From Phocaeicola paurosaccharolyticus JCM 15092 (lineage in GTDB: Bacteria > Bacteroidota > Bacteroidia > Bacteroidales > Bacteroidaceae): a stretch of DNA of 64,000 nt. The stretch spans positions 1 to 64,000 of the forward strand of contig NZ_BAJR01000008.1 in assembly GCF_000613805.1 (NCBI RefSeq). Reading direction: 5' to 3'. The notes beneath the pieces are model-generated. The model was not told the origin of the DNA. It made no database searches and was given only the letters and a program-made list of their open reading frames with translations. Position numbers and translations under genes: made by a program. Shown piece by piece: positions 27,696-37,597 of the stretch. Each line of letters begins with the position of its first letter. Position 1 is the stretch's first letter.

Positions 27696-30545
27696 TTAAT
27701 CTAAAGAACCATTCAGTGAAGGAACTAGATTTCTGTCTCCAAGAGTGTTGTCAACTCTTGCAACATTTATCCAGAACTTGTTCTCTTTTACTGATTCAAT
27801 TGGATAAATAGCTTTAGATCTTGGATAACTGTGATTCCACTCATCAGCTACAGCCTCATATTCAGGATGAGGAGCGTTGACAAGTACATTATCCTCTTTG
27901 CTGTAGGTGCCATTCTCTACCTCTTTTATCTCTTTGTAGATACTCTTCATCACATTGATAAAGTTGTTTAACTCAGGAAGACTTTCACTCTCTGTCGGTT
28001 CAATCATCAATGTGCCATGAACAGGGAAGGAGAGAGTAGGAGCATGATATCCATAATCCATTAGTCGTTTGGCTATATCGTTTTCATCAATGCCGCTCTC
28101 TTCATGAATTTTTCTGCATTCCAATATCATTTCATGACCTACAAAGCCATTCTCGCCTCTGTAAACTATGCCATAGCTATCTTCAAGACTTGCTGCAAGA
28201 TAATTGGCTGAAAGTATGGCACATTGAGTAGCTCTTTTAAGTCCCTCTTCACCCATCATGCTGATATATCCATATGTTATAGGAAGAATACCGGCACTAC
28301 CGAATGGAGCTGCAGATACCTGATTTGTTGCATCACCAAAATGAGTATGTCCCGGAAGGAATGGAATCAGATGTTCTTTAACGCATACAGGGCCAACACC
28401 TGGGCCACCACCTCCATGAGGACTGGTGAATGTCTTATGAAGATTCAGATGGCACAGGTCTGCACCTATGGTTGCAGGATTGGTAATTCCTACCTGCCCG
28501 TTCATATTTGCTCCATCCATATATACCTGCGCTCCACAGCTATGAATGATATCACATATTTCTTTTATCTCACTCTCAAAGATACCATGAGTTGATGGAT
28601 AAGTTATCATCAAAGCAGCAAGGTCATCTTTGTTTGCTTCAGCTTTATTCTTCAGATCGTTTAGATCAACGTTACCTCTATCATCACAAGCGCATGTTAT
28701 AGTAGAGTATCCGCACTGAATGGCTGAAGCCGGGTTGGTACCATGTGCTGATGCTGGTATCAAGATTTTGTTTCTATGTCCCTGACCTATGCTCTCCAGA
28801 TAACTACGAATAATCCTTAGCCCGGTATATTCTCCGGCAGCTCCTGAATTTGGTTGGAATGTTATTCCATCGAATCCTGTGATAACCTTAAGCTGCTCGC
28901 CAAGATTATTTATAAGTTCCTTGTATCCTAATGCCTGATCTTCCGGTACTAACGGATGGATATTCATCCACATAGGATTCGTCACAGCTATCATCTCTAC
29001 TGCAGGATTCAGTTTCATTGTACATGAACCAAGTGATATCATTGAGTGAGCAAGTGATATATCTTTTCTCTCAAGACGCTTGATGTGTCTCATCATGTCT
29101 GTCTCGCTGTGATATTTGCTGAATATTTTATTTGTGAGGAAAGGACTCTTTCTTCTCAGCTCTTTCATTATAGAACTCTTCTCTGGAATCTCTTTAATCT
29201 CATTATATTCTCTTTCTGCAGCTACTGAGAAGATTGACACTAGCATATTAATGTCGCTGAGAGAAGTAGTCTCATCAATAGATATTCCAACATCACCGTT
29301 TACATAATATTTCAGGTTGATCTTTTTCTCATTTGCTATAGTTCTTATCTTTTGTGAAGAGAGATTTTCAGGTAATGCAAACCTAAGAGTGTCGAAGAAT
29401 GAACAGTTTAACTGCTTGTATCCAAGTTTTACAAAAATCTTATTAAGTAAAGATGCTATGTTGTTTATCCTAATAGCTATATCCTTTATTCCCTCCTGAC
29501 CATGATATACAGCGTAGAAACCAGCCATTGTAGCCAGAAGAGCCTGTGATGTGCATATGTTCGAAGTAGCCTTCTCTCTCTTGATATGCTGTTCACGAGT
29601 TTGAAGTGCCATTCTGTAGCATAGCTTGCCATATTTATCTTTTGACAGACCTATGATTCTACCCGGCATATTTCGTTTGAACTCATCTTTTGTTGCAAAG
29701 TATGCAGCAGATGGTCCACCATAGAATAGAGGTATGCCCAGTCTCTGAGTGCTTCCGAATACTATATCAGCATCCCATTCTCCGGGAGGAGTAAGAAGGG
29801 CAAGAGCCAAAATATCAGCATCAACTGCTACTTTGCATCCCGCTTCATGGGCTTTCTTTACAAATTCTCTGTAGTCTTCTATATTTCCACTGGCATTAGG
29901 ATACTGTATTATGCATCCAAACATATCAGGAGTAAACTCAATATCCTTGTAGTTTTTCGAAACAATATTAATACCTTGAGGGATGCCACGAGTCTTAATC
30001 AGAGAACTTATCTGTGGGAAGACCTCAGTGTCGACGAATAGAGTATTAGCATTCTCTTTCTGTTGCTGTCTACTTCTTAATGAGAGCATCATTGTAGCAG
30101 CTTCAGCAGCGGCAGTAGCTTCATCTAGAAGTGAACAGTTTGCAAGAGGCATTCCTGTGAGATCACTCACAACAGTCTGAAATATCATAAGTGCCTCAAG
30201 TCGTCCTTGTGATATCTCAGTCTGATATGGTGTATATGAAGTATACCATACCGGATTCTCGAATACGTTCCTTTGAATCACAGCAGGCGTTATTGTGCCA
30301 TACCAACCAGTACCTATGTAGGTTTTGAAAATTCTGTTTTTCGCGGCCAGAGCATTTATGTGTGACAAGAACTCAGATTCTGACATAGGTGCTTTCAGCT
30401 TCAAAGGATCTTTAAGTCTGATTTTTGAAGGAATGGTTCTGCTTATAAGTTCACCTAATGACTTAACGCCTATTCTTTTTAACATATCAGGAATATCACT
30501 TTCCCTGATTCCGATATGACGGTCGGATAACATCTCTTTCTTCAT
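27696..30545 (-). CDS. gcvP: Glycine dehydrogenase (decarboxylating), P-protein
   Basis: This PLP enzyme decarboxylates glycine and loads aminomethyl onto the lipoyl H-protein. The 949-residue protein has the fused two-half architecture: an N-terminal half (DRHIGIRESDIPDML, GTGWYGTITPAVIQRNVFEN) and a C-terminal half with the PLP-lysine segment CHLNLHKTFTSPHGGGGPG. The other glycine-cleavage genes, gcvT and gcvH, are not in the window. It is the last gene of a minus-strand cluster, 36 bases after the hydrolase gene. Confidence 0.97.
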   Translation of the reverse strand: MKKEMLSDRHIGIRESDIPDMLKRIGVKSLGELISRTIPSKIRLKDPLKLKAPMSESEFLSHINALAAKNRIFKTYIGTGWYGTITPAVIQRNVFENPVWYTSYTPYQTEISQGRLEALMIFQTVVSDLTGMPLANCSLLDEATAAAEAATMMLSLRSRQQQKENANTLFVDTEVFPQISSLIKTRGIPQGINIVSKNYKDIEFTPDMFGCIIQYPNASGNIEDYREFVKKAHEAGCKVAVDADILALALLTPPGEWDADIVFGSTQRLGIPLFYGGPSAAYFATKDEFKRNMPGRIIGLSKDKYGKLCYRMALQTREQHIKREKATSNICTSQALLATMAGFYAVYHGQEGIKDIAIRINNIASLLNKIFVKLGYKQLNCSFFDTLRFALPENLSSQKIRTIANEKKINLKYYVNGDVGISIDETTSLSDINMLVSIFSVAAEREYNEIKEIPEKSSIMKELRRKSPFLTNKIFSKYHSETDMMRHIKRLERKDISLAHSMISLGSCTMKLNPAVEMIAVTNPMWMNIHPLVPEDQALGYKELINNLGEQLKVITGFDGITFQPNSGAAGEYTGLRIIRSYLESIGQGHRNKILIPASAHGTNPASAIQCGYSTITCACDDRGNVDLNDLKNKAEANKDDLAALMITYPSTHGIFESEIKEICDIIHSCGAQVYMDGANMNGQVGITNPATIGADLCHLNLHKTFTSPHGGGGPGVGPVCVKEHLIPFLPGHTHFGDATNQVSAAPFGSAGILPITYGYISMMGEEGLKRATQCAILSANYLAASLEDSYGIVYRGENGFVGHEMILECRKIHEESGIDENDIAKRLMDYGYHAPTLSFPVHGTLMIEPTESESLPELNNFINVMKSIYKEIKEVENGTYSKEDNVLVNAPHPEYEAVADEWNHSYPRSKAIYPIESVKENKFWINVARVDNTLGDRNLVPSLNGSLD

Positions 30546-30581
30546 AATACTACATTAAGTTGGATAACATATTCAAAGGTT

Positions 30582-31223
30582 TTATCTGAAAAACGGGTTC
30601 TCGCTCTTTTCAGTTCCAATGGTTGTAGGTCCTCCGTGACCTGGGTAGACTACTGTCTCATTAGGAAGAACAAACAGACGGCTGCAAATATGTTCTTTCA
30701 GCTCATCGAAGTTTCCTCCTGCAAGATCAGCTCTGCCTATACTTCCTTGGAAAAGTACATCCCCGCTAAACATACAGTTTTCTTGTTTACAATAGAATAC
30801 CAAACTACCAGGAGAGTGTCCTGGTACATGTATTGCTTGCAGTTTGGTATTACCAAACTCAATTATATTTTCATCACAAATATATTTACCCAGAGGAACC
30901 ATTGGCTCTTCTAGTTTGAAACCGAACATTCTTGATTGTGCTGGTGCCTGCTCAAGCCAAAACTCATCAAGTTGGCTAGCCTCTGCTTTCAAACCGAACT
31001 CCTTTAGTATAAAAGGATTTCCAAAAATATGGTCGAGATGAAGGTGGGTGTTCAGAAGATGTTTCACGGTAAGGTTATTGCTTATGATATATTTCTTCAA
31101 AGCCTGCTTCTCTTCATCATAAAAGCATCCCGGGTCAATTATGACAGCCTCATTTGTACTATCAGAGAGAACGTAACAATTCTCGGGAAACATATTGAAT
31201 TCAAATCTCTTAATTTTCATCAC
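30582..31223 (-). CDS. Metallo-beta-lactamase-fold hydrolase (glyoxalase II-like)
   Basis: The 213 residues have the metal motif HxHxDH in LLNTHLHLDHIFGN, a second site in PGHSPGSLVF, and GDVLFQGSIGRADLAGG, a signature of the short YcbL-type glyoxalase II-like family. The third histidine is in VYPGHGGPTTIGTEK. It probably hydrolyses a thioester in the cytoplasm, but the substrate cannot be told from sequence. It lies between rsmG (18 bases) and gcvP. Confidence 0.88.
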   Translation of the reverse strand: MMKIKRFEFNMFPENCYVLSDSTNEAVIIDPGCFYDEEKQALKKYIISNNLTVKHLLNTHLHLDHIFGNPFILKEFGLKAEASQLDEFWLEQAPAQSRMFGFKLEEPMVPLGKYICDENIIEFGNTKLQAIHVPGHSPGSLVFYCKQENCMFSGDVLFQGSIGRADLAGGNFDELKEHICSRLFVLPNETVVYPGHGGPTTIGTEKSENPFFR

Positions 31224-31241
31224 GATAAAAAATATTATCCA

Positions 31242-31862
31242 TTAATTGGTACGTAAATAATTTTTTTTAGTCTCAAAAAACATCCCTTCGAAGATATCTT
31301 TCAAATCAGAAGACACAACCTTATGTTTTACAGGAAGTGTTTCGTTTTCCAACTCGCCACCTTTAAGACAGATAAGTCCGTTAGGTATGGAGTTAATCTG
31401 TTTGTCACTTATATTTTTCCTTATAATCTTAAGCAGATCATTTAACGGCATAACAGCTCGGCTAACAACAAAGTCGAACTTCGATTTCTCCTCCTCAGCA
31501 CGGCAATGACGGAAAGAAACATTCTCAAGTCCTATGGCAGCAGCCACCTCACTTGCTACTTTTACCTTCTTTCCGATACTATCTACAAGGTGAAATTTGC
31601 AGTCAGGGAACATAATAGCCAAAGGGATACCTGGAAATCCACCACCTGTACCTAAGTCCATTATATCTGTGCCAGGCTTGAAATTAACAAACTTAGCTAT
31701 ACCAAGAGAGTGCAGGACATGATGCTCATAGAGGTTCTCAATATCCTTTCTTGATATGACATTAATCTTACTGTTCCAATCTATATATAGATCGTAAAGA
31801 GCAGCGAACTGCTCTTTCTGTTTCTGAGTTATATAAGGAAAATATTTTAATATTAATTCCAT
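31242..31862 (-). CDS. rsmG: 16S rRNA (guanine-N7)-methyltransferase RsmG
   Basis: This SAM-dependent enzyme methylates G527 of 16S rRNA. The motifs are ISRKDIENLYEHHVLHSLGI, the SAM-binding IMDLGTGGGFPGIPLAI, HLVDSIGKKVKVA and VSRAVMPLNDLL. The 206 residues are normal for the family. It follows the lipoprotein gene by 22 bases in the minus-strand cluster. Confidence 0.95.
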   Translation of the reverse strand: MELILKYFPYITQKQKEQFAALYDLYIDWNSKINVISRKDIENLYEHHVLHSLGIAKFVNFKPGTDIMDLGTGGGFPGIPLAIMFPDCKFHLVDSIGKKVKVASEVAAAIGLENVSFRHCRAEEEKSKFDFVVSRAVMPLNDLLKIIRKNISDKQINSIPNGLICLKGGELENETLPVKHKVVSSDLKDIFEGMFFETKKNYLRTN

Positions 31863-31884
31863 CTCACATTTTACGAAAAAATTA

Positions 31885-32724
31885 TTACTTCAACATATAA
31901 TCCTTAACTTCTGAGTAAGGTAACGAAAGAATAATCGAACCTACAGAATATGGAGCTATGTCGTATTTATTGTATAGGAAAGATACTTCATCTTTTCCTA
32001 CTAAGAAATTATCGGAAATATACATATCCGATTCATTAAGAATACCAAGATTATTAAGGTCATTTATTCCATTAACCTTCTCATCTTTGTATTTATCGGA
32101 TATATACTCAATTAGTTTGTCAAGAAGCATCTTAGATATAACCTTTTCTGAACTGGTCATAAAGATATCATTGTAGGTCAATAATGCTCCGCTTGTTTTG
32201 CTGAAGTTCATCCACTTTCCCCATTCATTAGGGTGGGCGCCTCCAGAATATTCAAAAAAAGTGGCTTTTACATTCATGATTCCGCTTTTTCCATCGGTTA
32301 TGGTGCTGGAAAGCTTATACTCATAATTGTACCATGATAGGAGGTTCTTTTGCTCGGGATTACTCTTTAAATCCTCTTCATACAGTTTCCCAACCTCATT
32401 GTTATATGATGTAATATATGCATTTTTGAAAGAATCGACAGCCGCTTTCGGTGTCAGTGATTCATATTGTTTGCCCAAAAGTGTTGCATTAATAGTTTTG
32501 TTAATGGCTAAAGCTACAGAGTCTTTAGGAGAATTGAGAAAATCAACGTCTATGCTGATTTTACAGGAAGGTGATTTAGAGTTTTTATTAAGGCTTATAT
32601 TCTCTTCGATTTTAACCTTTTCAATGCCTGTGTCATTTTGCTTATTATCTTTGCAGGCTACAGACAAAAAAATCAAAGATGATAATAAGTATATTCTTAT
32701 ATTTGCTATATTGCTTTTTTTCAT
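31885..32724 (-). CDS. DUF4163/DUF3298-type lipoprotein (RsiV-like)
   Basis: From the preferred start (MKKSNIANIRIYLLSS) the protein has 279 residues with a lipobox in LIFLSVACKDNKQ. The body has a DUF4163-like N-terminal region and a C-terminal DUF3298-like region (ATFFEYSGGAHPNEWGKWMN, SGALLTYNDIFM). The frame opens earlier, at 32772, but the predicted promoter box at 32770-32777 would put that start upstream of the transcript. The RsiV relative in Bacillus binds lysozyme. Here the function is unknown, but an envelope role is likely. Confidence 0.75.
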   Translation of the reverse strand: MKKSNIANIRIYLLSSLIFLSVACKDNKQNDTGIEKVKIEENISLNKNSKSPSCKISIDVDFLNSPKDSVALAINKTINATLLGKQYESLTPKAAVDSFKNAYITSYNNEVGKLYEEDLKSNPEQKNLLSWYNYEYKLSSTITDGKSGIMNVKATFFEYSGGAHPNEWGKWMNFSKTSGALLTYNDIFMTSSEKVISKMLLDKLIEYISDKYKDEKVNGINDLNNLGILNESDMYISDNFLVGKDEVSFLYNKYDIAPYSVGSIILSLPYSEVKDYMLK

Positions 32725-32769
32725 AACGAAATAACATTTTGAACACTGTTTTTTCAAAACATATCTGTA

Positions 32770-32777
32770 CAAATATA
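32770..32777 (-). promoter_or_regulatory. -7 box for the lipoprotein-rsmG-hydrolase-gcvP cluster (TATATTTG)
   Basis: On the minus strand the sequence matches TAnnTTTG, 45 bases before the preferred lipoprotein start. It supports the start at 32724. Confidence 0.55.
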
Positions 32778-32899
32778 AAATAAGTTCTTTAAAAACTGAC
32801 TAAAAAGTGACAAAATATCACCTCACATTTGTTATAGTAATATGAACAAATTAGGTGCTAGTTAGTTATTATTGTAAACGATTTTAATAAAAATAAATT

Positions 32900-35112
32900 A
32901 TGAATAAACTTTTAAACAAGATTTTCCCATTAACAGGGATGCATTGTGCATCTTGCGCCAATAATATTGAAAGGGCATTGAGGAAAATGGACGGTGTGGA
33001 GACCGTATCAGTAAACTTGGCTTCATCATTACTAAATATATCATTCAATCCAGAAATTATAACTCCTGAGCAGATGATGAAGAAGGTTCAGAGTATAGGA
33101 TATGATATGATAATAGAAGAGGATGACCCTCTGGAGGAGCAGGAAAAAGCTCAGCAAAAATACTATTCAAGATTGCTTAAGAAGACCATAGTAGCATGGG
33201 TTTTTGCAATACCTGTTGCAATCATGGGCATGTTCTTCATGCTTGAAGAGGGAATAAATTGGTGGATGTTGTTATTTACTCTTCCAGTGCTATTCTATTC
33301 GGGAAGTGACTTTTATGTTAATGCTTACAAACAGGCACGCCACTTCACTAGTAATATGGATACTCTTGTTGCATTAAGTACCTTTATTGCTTTCATGTTC
33401 AGCTTGTTCAACACGCTTGTACCTTCTTTTTGGCTGGAGAGAGGACTTGTACCTCATGTATATTACGAGGCTGTAACTGTTATCATAGCTTTTGTGCTTA
33501 TAGGTAAACTTATGGAGGAGAGAGCTAAAGGTAAGACCTCAAATTCTATACGTAAACTTATGGGACTTCAGCCAAAGATGGCGCATGTTGTTGTCGACGG
33601 AGAGGTAAGAGAGATGCTGATAAGTGACCTTTCAGTAGGAGATATGATAAGTGTACGACCAGGAGAGAAGATTCCAGTGGATGGAGTTATAGATAATGGT
33701 GAGACATATATTGATGAGAGTATGATTAGCGGTGAGCCTATTCCTGCTGAGAAGAAGGTTGGCGATAAAGTGTTTGCCGGAACAATTAATACCACCGGTT
33801 CCATAGTAATGAGAGCCAATAAGGTAGGAAGGGAGACCATGCTTGCTCATATTATTGATATGGTGAGAGAGGCGCAAGGCTCAAAGGCCCCTGTTCAGAG
33901 GATAGTGGACAAGATAACAGCTGTATTTGTCCCGGTAGTCCTTTTGATTGCTATATTGACTTTCGTTATATGGATTGTAGTTGGTGGCACAGAAAATATA
34001 TCTTATGCTATGCTGTCGCTGTCTCAGTTCTAGTCATAGCATGTCCGTGTGCTCTTGGACTTGCTACTCCTACAGCTATGATGGTTGGCATAGGTAAGGG
34101 AGCAGAGATACACATGCTTGTAAAGGATGCTGTTGCTCTTGAACTGATGAGAAAGGTTGATGTGGTTGTTCTCGACAAGACAGGAACTGTAACAGAGGGC
34201 CGTCCTGAGGTGACAGGTTGGCTGCATCAGTCAGGATGGGAAGATCAACATAAGGGTATATTGTATGCTGCAGAATTGAAATCTCAGCACCCTCTGGCAC
34301 AGGCCATTGTAGAGGCATTTGAAAAAGAGGGCGTGAAACCTGAAACTATAGATTCTTTTGAGAGTATAACAGGACTTGGTATCACAGTTACAAAAGATGG
34401 CAAGAGATATTGGGCAGGAAGCAACCGTATGTTCGAACTACATTGTGTTGAATTATCAGAGGAACTTAAAAATAAAATAGCTGAATTCCAGAATCATGGA
34501 GAGAGTCTTGTGTACTTCGGTCTGGAAGACAAGATACTTACAGTCCTCTCAATAAGTGACAAGATAAAACCTACTTCTATTGACGCGGTAAAGATTCTAC
34601 GTGCACACAGGAAACAGGTTATTCTTCTTACAGGTGATGGTCATCGTACAGCTCAGGCGGTAGCTGGAGTTATTGGAGTAAACCGATTTATCTCTGAAGC
34701 TTTACCTACAGATAAGGAGAATGTAATAAAGGAACTTCAGGCTCAGGGTAAGGTTGTTGCAATGGTAGGGGATGGTATAAATGACTCGCAAGCATTGGCA
34801 AGAGCTGATGTAAGTATTGCCATGGGTAAGGGAACAGATATTGCTATGGACGTGGCAATGATAACTCTTATCACATCCGATCTTATGCTCCTTCCCCGCG
34901 CATTTTCTTTATCCGAAAAGACGGTAGGATTGATACGTCAGAATCTCTTCTGGGCATTTATTTATAATGTTATAGGAATACCTATTGCTGCCGGAATACT
35001 GTTCCCATCGTATGGCATATTGCTTAGTCCAATGATTGCCAGTGCTGCGATGGCATGTTCTTCTGTGTCTGTTGTTCTCAATAGTCTCAGCCTAAATTGG
35101 AGACAGATATAA
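32900..35112 (+). pseudogene. copA: Copper-type P1B ATPase, frameshifted in the middle
   Basis: This metal exporter of the inner membrane has one N-terminal HMA domain with C16-x2-C19 ([11 protein letters not shown]), the actuator TGE-type loop [13 protein letters not shown], the ion-channel motif CPCALG, the phosphorylation site VVLDKTGTVTEG, the SQHPLA form of the HP motif, and GDGINDSQAL. The CPC motif fits monovalent copper. The first frame stops at 34033, just before CPC, and the second begins nearby. Restoring one G at about 34018 gives the continuous reading [20 protein letters not shown] (about 737 residues, the usual length). It is most likely intact in the organism. Confidence 0.88.
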
Positions 35113-35176
35113 ATCTTAATCTAGAATTACAAGATTGAATGATAATAATCAAAAGCAGAGTGCTGCTATAAAATAG

Positions 35177-35203
35177 AAAAGAGAAGGCAATGCCTTCTCT
35201 TTT
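35177..35203. terminator. Bidirectional terminator between copA and the ribbon-helix-helix gene
   Basis: AAAAGAGAAGGC and GCCTTCTCTTTT form a perfect 12-base stem with a three-base loop. It has A-rich and T-rich flanks, so it can end transcription from both convergent genes. Confidence 0.85.
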
Positions 35204-35403
35204 CATTTATTCTCTTCATTGTTAGGTTTCGTTGTAATCTTTTTATTATTCATCCTTCCACTTCTTTTCAAAGCTTCTGCTATAATCCATTGCAACTGAC
35301 CATTAGTAGAACGGAATTCGTCCGCTGCCCATTTTTCGATGGCATCCATCGTTTCGGCATCTATTCTTAGGACAAAACTTTTATTTATATCTTTCTTTGC
35401 CAC
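35203..35403 (-). CDS. Arc-like ribbon-helix-helix DNA-binding protein
   Basis: The 66 residues match the Arc/MetJ ribbon-helix-helix fold: a strand (NKSFVLRIDAETMDAIE) followed by a second helix (STNGQLQWIIAEALKRSGR). The lysine/asparagine-rich tail is disordered. It sits 3 bases after the SPFH gene, a pairing common in Bacteroidales, and may autoregulate that operon (inference). Confidence 0.8.
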   Translation of the reverse strand: MAKKDINKSFVLRIDAETMDAIEKWAADEFRSTNGQLQWIIAEALKRSGRMNNKKITTKPNNEENK

Positions 35404-35406
35404 AAA

Positions 35407-36353
35407 TTAATGATTTAATGTACCAGAGTTAATTACTGGTTGAGCAGGCTCATCTGCACAGAGTACTACAAGCAAGTTGCTCACCATTGCTGCTTTTTTC
35501 TCTTCATCAAGATCAACGATTTCTTCATCGGCAAGTTTATTGAGTGCCAATTTGACCATGCTTACTGCACCTTCAACAATCTTTTCACGTGCAGAGATGA
35601 TAGCTGTTGCCTGTTGTCTTCTCAACATAACGGCTGCAATTTCAGGAGCATAAGCAAGATAGTTTATTCTAGCCTCTACGACTTCCATGCCTGCCATGTC
35701 AAGTCTTTCATTAAGTCTCTTCTCAAGTTGGTCATTAATCTCTTCACCACCTCCTCTTAATGTAAGTTCATCGCTTCCATGTTCACTCTCATCGTATGCA
35801 TATTCACCAGCACTTGTCTTAAGGCAGCATCGCTCTGTACAGCAACAAACTCTTCGAAAGCCTTCATACGTCCTGCTACAGTAACTCCTATTTGTCCGTT
35901 TCCCTTATCTGCCATAGTCTGCGCATCTATCTCGAACATTGCACGGTATGTGTCTTTAAGTTTCCAAACAAGCACCAAACCTATCATAACAGGATTTCCT
36001 ATCTTGTCATTTACTTTGATTGGTTCTATATCTAAATTTCTTGCTCTTAAAGAGAGTTTTTTCTTGTCCATGAAAGGGTTCACCCAAAAAAATCCGGTCT
36101 CTTTGCAGGTTCCTTTATATTTACCGAAGAAGACCATTGCACGTGCTTCATTTGGCTCTTGAGAGAAGTAACCAGGCATAAGTACGATAAAAACAATAAA
36201 AAGTGCAGCTGCAATAGGTATAGATAATCCTTTATTATCTCCCCAAAAGATAATATCAAGTGCAATCAATGCAGGCACCACTATTAAATTAAGAAATAGG
36301 ACCATGAAACCATTCAATGTTGTCCCGTTAAAATTTAATTCTTTGTTTTCCAT
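35407..36353 (-). pseudogene. SPFH-domain (stomatin/band 7-like) membrane protein, frameshifted
   Basis: The N-terminal part (starting MENKELNFNGTTLNGFMV) has two membrane helices, then an SPFH domain with the segment NEARAMVFFGKYKGTCKETG. This frame stops at 35757. The C-terminal part (from about 35810, then MAGMEVVEARINYLAYAPEI) lies in another frame. The joined reading after restoring one base at about 35810 (GTGCT to GTGGCT on the minus strand) gives RQVAGEYAYDESEHGSDEL and a protein of about 315 residues. SPFH proteins form membrane microdomain scaffolds. It is first in an operon with the ribbon-helix-helix gene. Confidence 0.85.
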
Positions 36354-36390
36354 TTGTTTGTTGTATTAAAGTGATATTAAAATGATATCA

Positions 36391-36398
36391 CAAATATA
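36391..36398 (-). promoter_or_regulatory. -7 box for the SPFH operon (TATATTTG)
   Basis: On the minus strand this matches TAnnTTTG, 37 bases before the SPFH start. A plus-strand match (TAGGTTTG, 36399-36406) directly abuts it and could serve the PUL, but it lies far from the first gene. Confidence 0.5.
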
Positions 36399-36406
36399 TA
36401 GGTTTG

Positions 36407-36680
36407 TTTTATTAATATCCTAATATTTAGAGAAATATTTTTTATTTTTTTGTTTATGTTGTCGAGGCAATTTTTGCTTTCAACTTAATTATTCATTGCT
36501 AAACATAATCTCCATATTCATTATAAATCATGAAAAAACCATTTTTTAATGAATAATAGTAGAGTGAAGTTTGTTTTCTCCATAGGCGATAGTTAAAATT
36601 TCGACTTAATTATTTATTAATAATGAGAAGGTGATTACAAAAATTAATCAAACTCGTCTTGTAAAAAAGATAGAATAAGT
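36407..36680. other. Intergenic region at the left border of the PUL
   Basis: This AT-rich gap of about 270 bases separates the SPFH operon from the first PUL gene. I see no gene, terminator or clear regulator site in it. It should contain the PUL promoter, but only weak matches such as GAAGTTTG are visible. Confidence 0.4.
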
Positions 36681-37562
36681 ATGCAAAATAGAGTTGTTCA
36701 ATTTTTATTATTGATGTTGCTGATGTTGCTGATGTTGCCGGTAGAAGCGCAGAACCTGTCGGGACAGCGCTATAAAATCGCAGCTTGCGACTGGATGATG
36801 CTTAAAAGACAGAAAATAGGTGCTTTCCAACTGATGAAAGAGTTGGGAGGTGACGGAATTGAAATGGACATTGGCGGTCTAGGCACTCGTGATACATTTG
36901 ATAATAAGTTTCATCAACCTTATTTTCAGATTCTGTTTCCAGAAACTGCAAGGAAATACAATGTAGAAATAGCATCAGTAGCAATGTCAGGTTTTTATGG
37001 ACAATCATTTCTTACTCATAATAATTATAAGGTATTGATTAATGATTGTATTGCTACAATGAAATGTGTTGGGGTAAAGGTCGCTTTCTTACCATTGGGA
37101 GGTATTAAAGAAGATTGGACTAAGCCAGGACAAGCACGTACAGAGTTGATTGAACGTCTACGTTGTGCAGGAGATATGGCTGCTAAAGAGAATATGGTAA
37201 TAGGCATTCGTACTCATCTTGATGCAAAGTCTGAACTGAAGTTACTTAAAGAAATTGATTCGGAAGGAATAAAGATTTATTACTCTCTTCAAAATGCATT
37301 GGATAATAAACGAGATGTATGTAAAGAGATAAAGTTACTAGGAAAGAAAAGGATATGTCAGATTCACTTTAGTGATACAGATGGAGTAACACTTCCATAT
37401 AATAAGCGCTTTGATATTAATAAAATAAAGAAGACGCTTGATAAAATAGGGTGGAGTGGCTGGCTGGTTGTTGAACGTTCTCGTGATGTAAATGATATAC
37501 GAAGCGTTAAGAAAAACTTCGGTACAAATATTCAATATCTGAAAAATATATTTCAAAAATAA
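36681..37562 (+). CDS. Secreted sugar isomerase/epimerase-like TIM-barrel protein
   Basis: The 293 residues begin with a signal peptide (LLLMLLMLLMLPVEAQ) partly encoded by a 9-base tandem repeat. The body is a xylose-isomerase/AP-endonuclease-2 TIM barrel (ACDWMMLKRQKIGAFQLMKE, GWSGWLVVERSRD). Members in PULs are exported and mostly uncharacterised. A role on a released sugar is inference. It is the first gene of the locus, 35 bases before the DUF5123-like gene. Confidence 0.75.
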   Translation: MQNRVVQFLLLMLLMLLMLPVEAQNLSGQRYKIAACDWMMLKRQKIGAFQLMKELGGDGIEMDIGGLGTRDTFDNKFHQPYFQILFPETARKYNVEIASVAMSGFYGQSFLTHNNYKVLINDCIATMKCVGVKVAFLPLGGIKEDWTKPGQARTELIERLRCAGDMAAKENMVIGIRTHLDAKSELKLLKEIDSEGIKIYYSLQNALDNKRDVCKEIKLLGKKRICQIHFSDTDGVTLPYNKRFDINKIKKTLDKIGWSGWLVVERSRDVNDIRSVKKNFGTNIQYLKNIFQK

Positions 37563-37597
37563 GTAAAGAAATTTTGTTAATATAATAATTATAATCT

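Noticed and set aside
27696-30545. Several antisense open frames inside gcvP
   Set aside because: They are short, lack family resemblance and are shadows of a long, fully conserved gene.
32725-32772. Earlier start for the DUF4163/DUF3298 lipoprotein
   Set aside because: A TAnnTTTG box at 32770-32777 would place that start upstream of the transcript, and the later start gives a standard lipoprotein signal.
34000-34040. Programmed frameshift in copA as in the E. coli CopA(Z) case
   Set aside because: The E. coli event lies after the metal-binding domains on a slippery site and gives a short product; here the break is in a membrane helix without a slippery heptamer and fits the one-base-loss pattern seen in other genes.
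36399-36406. TAGGTTTG as the main PUL promoter
   Set aside because: It matches the consensus but lies 275 bases before the first gene and abuts a better-placed minus-strand box, so I do not call it.
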